A DNA stretch of 64,000 nt, from the NCBI GenBank assembly GCA_002197995.1, contig NGZR01000001.1, forward strand, positions 6,820,001-6,884,000, given 5' to 3'. Positions 57,736 to 64,000 of the stretch are shown here, piece by piece. Each line of letters begins with the position of its first letter. Positions within the stretch are counted from its first letter, which is position 1. Under the pieces are notes generated by a model, which had not been told where the DNA came from, did no database searches, and saw only the letters and a list, made by a program, of their open reading frames with translations. The position numbers and the translations under genes were made by a program. Source of the DNA: Gaeumannomyces sp. JS-464 (taxonomy: Eukaryota > Ascomycota > Sordariomycetes > Magnaporthales > Magnaporthaceae).

Positions 57736-60700
57736 TTTACAACTTGCATCGGGAGTCCCTCTGTTTTGTTTGGCTCTGACGGCAGATCACGCCGTCATGC
57801 AAGCGAAATCTGCGACGCCCCCCTTACCATCGATATCTCTGTCAACAAATATTGAGCCCCTCGCGCAAGCGCACAGCTTTGGGGTTGAACGACATTGGGG
57901 ACCCAGCGGGTTGCTACTCTCACCATCATGCTCTGAGGAAAAGGGGCCACCAGCTATGGGGACAGACACACCCGAAAATCACAGGGGCTCTGTCAGGTTG
58001 ACACCCATCGAAAAAACCCCCACCAGTTGCCGAACCCGGTGGAGAGAGACCCATTTCGATGGATTCCTCCGACATGCATAGCCGCCCGAGCCAAAGTCGA
58101 GAGGGCATCGGGTAGCGGAAAAACATGTCATCATCGCTTCTTTGTCGGAGCTGCCGTGCAGCAGCAGAGGCATGGGTAGGTAGATGTTACCTGGTAGGGC
58201 GTTGTGCTCCAAGCGGACCTTTTGGTCGCTTCCAGGTTGCTCTCTGAGGGAATTTCCTAAACAACGCCGCCCGCTTGAACCTCGGTGCGCCCAACCCCGT
58301 TTATGACCTCCGCTCTCCATTGTCCATCTTGGATGCAGTTTCGGCTGTCATCGAACCCCACACCCTTTTATTTTTTTATTTTTTTTTCCTTTTCGTCCTT
58401 TCTCTCGCTGGCCCGCCTGTTCATCGGTTGCGAGATTTCGTACGATTTTCAAATACGTGACATTTTGGCGAGAATGGGGGGAAGGTCCCGCCGACCCGCT
58501 CGGGATGTATCGAGACGAAGCGAGTTGCACATCACTCTCCAAACTCGCCACGTCGAAAGCACATCATCCACAGCACAGCACAGCACACCATTCGTTTTTT
58601 CATGTGCCATGTACACGTAGACCTGCCTGCATGCATGCATAAACGTAACCAGACACACCAACAGGCTGGGTCTACAAGTGAGGGGACATCTCCGGAGTGA
58701 GATTGGTCAAACACTTGAGAGGAGGCCAAGGTGCCCCTCAGACGTTGGAAAATCTCACCACCCAGTCCGCATCTGCAAGGCCTCGTGACCAAGAGGTTTC
58801 CTTGGCATCGTTCGGTTTGGGGTCGGGGGGCCGTGGGATCAAAGATCAGAAATCGAGATCCGCTGGGTGATCACAACCCCACAGATCTCAACGGGAGGCC
58901 AGGAGGAGGAGAAGAAGACAAAAAAAATACCCTTTGCTTGGCGCGTCTGAGTGGGAGGAGGCAGGAACTCCATAAGGCGGCCGCGGACGGCCGCGGCTGC
59001 GATGCTATACCTCTCAAAAAGGCAGCTCGGCTGAAGATGCCACTCGAAACCGTGCAGGCATCTGGGCGTAGGGCCACAATGATGCAATAGCACCTGGCGG
59101 GAAACGCTGTCAGTCTCTTTTTCTCGCCCACACTTGGACAGGGGCGAGCCCGCAGAGCCCGTCGTCTGACTGCAAGTGTGGGGGTGTTTTTTTTTTTTCT
59201 TTTCCTTCCCATGCCCATGTGAATCCGAAGCCCATGTTCACCACGGTGTACCCCCTCGCAAGAGGGCATCAAGAAAAAGTCGCGCAAAAGTACATGTTGG
59301 GCATGTACCCGCCTTACACCGTGAAGGAATCGTTTGTTTTGTTTCCCACATCGAAGTAGGGGTTAGGAGGAGGAGGACCCAGAGTGGACCGTGTAGCATC
59401 TTTCCGACGTGAACGATGGAGTGCTGTTCCAAGAACCATCGTTCGCGCGGGACTCCTCGGAGGGCCGAAGAGAAAAGAGGAAAAAAAAAAAAGAAAAAAA
59501 AACAGTGGAGGTCAAACAGAAACACACGAGGCATCTCCGGGCCTTTGGTTCAAAACAGATAAAGATACGTGCCTGTTTGCTCGCGATACGATGTCCCAGG
59601 GGTGAGAAATAGGGATGCGGCAGACACGGATATGCGCGGGAGGTGGCGGGAGGCAATTGGTGCCGGAGATCGAAAAGGAGAAGGGCAGGGAAGGCTCAAG
59701 TCGGCCGTCCCCGAGCAGGGGAACATGCTCGTGTTTTGTTCACGGCAATAACACGCGGCCGTCGGTCGATCCTGCCAAAGGGGCGCATGGAAAGAGAGGG
59801 AGAACCATTTTGGACGGCGATGCGCTTTGCGAGTGCCCCAAGCGCCAGGTTTGGTCGGGATCCAGGGCGCAGACGAACAGGCGGCATCCCGGCCACAGGG
59901 CCTGAAGCTGCAAATTTGCCATCCCTGACCCGGGAAGCATGGCTGGAGCCTGCAATTTCACGTCTATTACGATTCCATTGTCCTTTCCACATGGAAGCTC
60001 CACGGTGTCTTGGGTCAACGTGCCCAAGAGCCGACCTTCCAAACCGAACGCCGCAGATGCAGAGGACGGCAGCTTTCAGATGTTGGCATGTGGCGCACAG
60101 ACACAGACACGAGGATCGTGAAATCTTGGGAAATGATTGCGGCATGATGATAATATCTCGGTCTTCGTGTTCAAATTATTGATTGCTCACAGATTCCATG
60201 GCGGAAGGAGGCATGTTGAGGGGGATTTCTCATAATATAAAACTCGTAAAACCCAAAGCCAGGCCAAAGTGCCTTGGCTGTTCCCATTCCAAGAATGTCC
60301 TCCTGCCCTATCTATAAAGGGTGGAGGGGGTATCGGCGACGATGTACAGTTCTTTTAAAGACGCCGTGGGGGGAAAAAAAAAAAAAGAAAGAAAAAAAAA
60401 GACAAAATAGGAAACTAGGTACTCTCGTGCTTGGGCCGAAGCTCTAGCATGCGAGAAGAGTAAATGGTAAGAGGGAAAAACATGATGCTCGTGATGCCCA
60501 CCCCGTACGCCGGGGTTTATTCCCTCGCCCGGGAAAAAAACAAAACCAACCATGATTAAAGAGACCCAGTATGCCCATATACAAGTACACGTGTAATGCG
60601 TCTATATAGGCGCCACGGTGGAGTAAGAATGGTAAGGCAAGTATGCGCGGGATGGTGAATGCAGGCCAAACCAAGCCAGGCCCGGTGTGTGCCTCCTTGG

Positions 60701-60785
60701 GAGCCAGCTCTTGGGAATGCAGCCGAGGCAGTTCTGGTGGCAGACGAGCGGTGGAGAGACAGTCGCGATAGCAAGCCGTCGTTAT

Positions 60786-60822
60786 TAAGGTAGTAGTAAT
60801 AGTTGTAGTAGTAGTAGCTGTT
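60786..60822. repeat. TAG/GTA trinucleotide microsatellite
   Basis: Interrupted (GTA)n of the form GTAGTAGTAATAGTTGTAGT. It produces a spurious poly-Tyr reading on the minus strand. Confidence 0.8.
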
Positions 60823-61626
60823 GTCGATTATGGAAGCGCAAGTATGCTGTAGTGTGTTGCAAAAGAGTCGCAGAATCGAGAGCGAAAACGTCGATAAGGA
60901 CATGCTGGCGAGGAAAGCGCGATCCGGAATGTTGCTTGCGTCGGGCGCCGGGTGGTGTCTGGCAGTGACACCAAGCGGGCGATGGGGGAGAAAACGACTT
61001 GCGGTGTGCCGAAACTGGGCGGCGACTGGCGGCGAGGCTGGCTGTCGAGGGTGGAGTGGAACGCCCGCCTGCCTGCGCGATTGCGTGCATGTTGGTGGTT
61101 GAGCTGTTCCGTCGCGTATGCAGCGTCTTGGGCAAGTGAGGGGAGCGAGAAGCCCAGGACCCGGCAGGCAAGCACGAGCTGCAGGCCGCTCCATCAGGCG
61201 CACCGTCGATGCCCTCTAGGTACCCGCCCTCCAAGAGGGGAAGGGCCAAGTGGTGCGAAGCCATGCGCTGCACCCGAGATGCAGCCGCTTCATGTGTGCT
61301 GTTGGCCAGGACTGGCGGTTGCCGCACATGAGGGGGGAGAGCTGCCGACAACAAGAAAAAGCAAATCAAGTTGAGGGTGGCGGGTGTGTGTGTTGGTTTG
61401 GTCGGAGCTGGACCGGTGAGCTCACGGCGTCAGCCATGAAGCTCTACCGGTCGAGGGTGCCGGAGCACATCTAACCCCTGATGGGCAGAGGAAGCGGGCG
61501 CTGCGGCGGCGGGGGCAGGCGGGAGCTGCGAGGGGCGCTGGGCGGGCATTCTGATTGTTGGTAGCGGAAGCCTTGGGGTGACCTAGGGCTATCTGGTGAG
61601 GATCTCTGCCGTTGGAGAGATCCGGT

Positions 61627-61664
61627 TGTAGCGGTGGTGGTGGTGTGGTGGTGGTAGTAGTAGG
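61627..61664. repeat. GGT/AGT trinucleotide microsatellite
   Basis: GTAGCGGTGGTGGTGGTGTG followed by GTGGTGGTAGTAGTAGG. It is responsible for His/Tyr-rich shadow readings on the minus strand. Confidence 0.8.
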
Positions 61665-62206
61665 CGTTGGTGGCTGTAGATGGAGGTCGATGATGTCGAG
61701 GCGAGCAAGACAAGACAGGTGGGGAGTAGGCGAGATATAAGCGTTGGCAAAATGTCCGAGAGGTAAGATATCAACTGTCGTGTTTGCGATATGATCTGAT
61801 GGGCTTCGTTTGTTGGACTGACAATGGGTCGACCTGACGAGGGAGAGGGAAGGGGCCCTGTCTTATTATCTCTTTTCGCCCGGCAGTGTGAAGATCGCCT
61901 CATTAGAGCAAATGTGAAATGCTGTGCCTGGGCTCGGGGCAGCCTGATCCACAATGGGGATGACAGAGTGAGCGGGCAGGGGTGTTTCCTTGCCCACGCC
62001 CTGCTTCGTACCTCCCCTTCCCTCAAACCAGGAGACGCCTGCCCACACGCCCGCCGTTCACCGCATCTCTGACTCTACTTTGGGCTCAGGTACCTTTTGG
62101 AGGGCTGGATCAGCATCCCTGCAAAGCCTGTAAGTACCAAACACCCCTGCCGATTTCTCCCTTCTTCTCTCGCAGCGCACGTCCACGCGGACAAGGACAA
62201 GGCAGC

Positions 62207-62515
62207 ATGACCAGGGGTGTCACACCCTCAGGCCCGTACCCCCACCCCCCTTCTCCTGCCACCCCCTCTGACCTGGTACGTACCTTTCATTATTGCTTTG
62301 CTTATTCTTTCAATTGTCGTATTTTTTTTTAATAGGTCCTAGCACCACACGCCTGCGGTGCGGTGACGCAGGCTGGGCTTGGGTCCTGGGTCAAGCCACT
62401 GAAGCGCCCGCAACCGCAAAATGAAACAAGCTGTGGCAGGGGCTCCCTGTCACTTGCATCTTTGAGCGCCCGCTCGATGGCTTTCCAGTTCCAGCGCATT
62501 CGGGCGCGCCCGTGA
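62207..62515 (+). CDS. Candidate spliced small ORF, weak
   Basis: An ATG at 62207 opens 23 codons (MTRGVTPSGPYPHPPSPATP, SDL) to 62275. A 60-bp intron fits at 62276-62335 (GTACGTACC ... TTTTTTTTAATAG). The frame then continues for 59 codons from 62336 (VLAPHACGAVTQAGLGSW) to a TGA at 62513-62515, 82 residues in all. A second intron-like stretch lies upstream (62131-62176, GTAAGTACC...TCTCGCAG). The in-frame splice is suggestive, but there is no domain, no homologue I recognise and no strong branch point. It could equally be part of a spliced non-coding leader of a gene further right. Confidence 0.22.
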
Positions 62516-64000
62516 ACAGCAAAAACAAACAAATGAATCAATTGCTTGGTGGATGAATAGCAAAGAGAAAAGCAAAATTGACAATTGAAGCCACCAGCGG
62601 GGGCTGGAGAGGTCCCAGCGACTCTTCCTCCAGCCCTGATCCTTTCCCCAGAACCGCGCTGGGTCTGGTACTGTGCACCACATGGAATTTGGGCGGCCCC
62701 AGCAAGGAAAACGTGATGAACATCGATCCAGGGCCAATTTGCACCTTCCAGCCCCAGCGGCGCTGGGTCCAAACCCCCACCGCCTAGAACCCGAAGCAAG
62801 AGCGGATTGCGAGCACGGGTTTGGGAAAAAGGGGCAGAAAAAAAATAAGGGGGTCAACTCCAGCATCTCGAAATTAATTTGCCATGCACCACAGCAGTAA
62901 AGCTGAAGCACGCACTATACGCATACCTGCCCGGCTGAGATTTATGAAAGGGGCCCATCAGTCGGTCAGCCTGAATTATTGGGCTCGTCGTTCTCCCCTT
63001 TGTTCAAAAATAGAAGAGGCTCCGGGGCTGGGCTGGGCTGGGCTGGCCCGCTGTCATCACCCCCACAAGCCACGATGCACTCCCCGATTTGCATCCCCGA
63101 TTTGTATCAGAAAGACCGATTGCAAGCCGCCTCGTGGCCTTGTCGCGTTCGTTCCATGCGCTGCCCTCCTCCCTCAGCGTCGTCTAGTGTTGGTCGGTTT
63201 GGTCGACTAGAGACGGTGAATGGGCATTGTGTCTAACTAGCCTCAATATTAGAATCCTGCGCCCGTGAGGTCTTTGCGACAGGTTTGCCCGATTCGGCAG
63301 CCTGCCGATGTCGTTGCCACGTTCCCGCCCGTGCTGTGTGTGGCGCATCCGTTTCTGCTTTCGCACTTGATCCGGCTCGGGGTGGCCTTCGGGGGCCGCG
63401 ACAGGACCTGCTCGGGCGACGCGCGCCTCGCAATTTCACCAACCGCAGGCGCTGCAGGCATGGCCGCTGCAGCGGATGGGTGCGGAAAGTATGTTTGCGA
63501 TCGAAACAAGCACGGAACCCAACAACTCGAGGTGTGCCCTTCTTGCTGGGAACCCGCGGTTAACCTTTTTCTCTCCCCTGAAAAGGGAGCAAACATGGGA
63601 AGGGGCGTGAGGGGAAAAACGCCTGATTCCGCGGACCCGTCGCTCGTTCGACTTCGGCGCGCGGGGGCGCGGCCGAGCCGAAAAAAAGGAGGCCGAGAAT
63701 TTACGCGAAGGGTAATTATTGAATAGGGCAGCCTCCATTTTGACTTTGGATTCTCTAACCACCAAACATGATTAATCGAGGTCGTCAGTGGTGTCTCAGC
63801 CGCGCACTTCTGCATAACAAACAGCGCCGTCCAGACCGTTGTCCTGTCGGTTTGGTTGGGAACATGAGACGCGAGAGGGTTGGGTCCAGAACAATCACTT
63901 CCAGGCACAAAAAAATGCAAGTTTGGGAAATAGGTAGTTGGCGAGAAGGCGGAAGGACGCCATGGTTACCTAGATCGACCATCCTCATCTACGCACGTAC
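62516..64000. other. Gene-poor right end
   Basis: No supported gene. A (GGGCT)n run lies at about 63025-63045. The longest frames (63249-63920 minus, 63265-63726 plus) overlap antisense and show no motif. Confidence 0.5.

Larger units (their letters stand above)
55599..62206. other. 6.6-kb gene-poor region
   Basis: No convincing protein gene was found on either strand. Frames of 150-230 codons exist (55517-56212 plus, 56546-57103 plus, 60556-61203 minus, 59643-60182 plus) but overlap each other antisense and are low in complexity. None shows conserved motifs. The region holds poly-T/poly-A runs (58371-58391, 59186-59202, 59480-59503, 60371-60403), CATGCATGCATGCA near 58630, and trinucleotide repeats. 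It may be upstream regulatory sequence or non-coding transcription units. Confidence 0.5.

Noticed and set aside
60556..61203. 215-codon minus frame
   Set aside because: It contains a poly-Tyr/Asn run created by the GTA microsatellite, overlaps other frames antisense and has no motif.
63249..63920. 223-codon minus frame near the right edge
   Set aside because: It has an antisense rival of 153 codons, no motif, no codon bias and no splice support.

Overview
The window comes from a filamentous ascomycete, most likely a Sordariomycete (Sordariales-like). The evidence is a block of LTR retrotransposons so strongly converted by repeat-induced point mutation (RIP: C to T, G to A) that almost every frame is riddled with TAA/TAG. 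It abuts a GC-rich segment carrying short-intron genes, including an AA9 lytic polysaccharide monooxygenase with a CBM1 and the mitochondrial sorting factor Sam37.

Bases 1 to about 39670 are one AT-rich graveyard of nested LTR elements, resolvable from LTR ends and target-site duplications (TSDs). An old chromodomain Ty3/gypsy copy (C, minus strand, 36432-37372) was hit by a second copy of the same family (B; seen as 2552-3374, 10871-11500 and 33416-36431). Copy B was then hit by two Ty1/copia elements in opposite orientation (1-2551, and 3375-10870 with a perfect TTAGC TSD) and by a second gypsy family (element 2, 11501-33415). Element 2 itself contains a third gypsy family on the minus strand (element 3, 17149-23806) and a further family-1 copy (A, 24517-31755). 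All three gypsy families keep recognisable chromodomains. A decayed minus-strand reading frame of unknown function (about 37540-39520) closes the block.

Bases 39671-41360 are a transition zone. It holds the broken 3' end of a 2-oxoglutarate/Fe(II) dioxygenase gene and an 816-bp non-autonomous TA-flanked DNA transposon (pogo/Fot1-like) with long inverted repeats and an AT-rich core.

Bases 41361-64000 are unique, GC-rich sequence with five supported genes. They are the AA9-CBM1 LPMO (44464-45470, +), a small signal-peptide/GPI-type surface protein (46844-47152, +), a Kex2-processed small secreted protein (49542-50114, +), a seven-TM fungal membrane protein with two apparent single-base deletions (51927-53553, +), and SAM37 (53916-55598, minus, one intron), which converges on the membrane-protein gene. 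Three of the first four encode secreted or surface proteins and the fourth a membrane protein, but no shared pathway is evident. From 55599 to the end no convincing protein gene was found. That stretch holds microsatellites, homopolymer tracts, TAGGTACC-type motifs and one weak spliced small ORF, and may be the long upstream region of a gene beyond the window.
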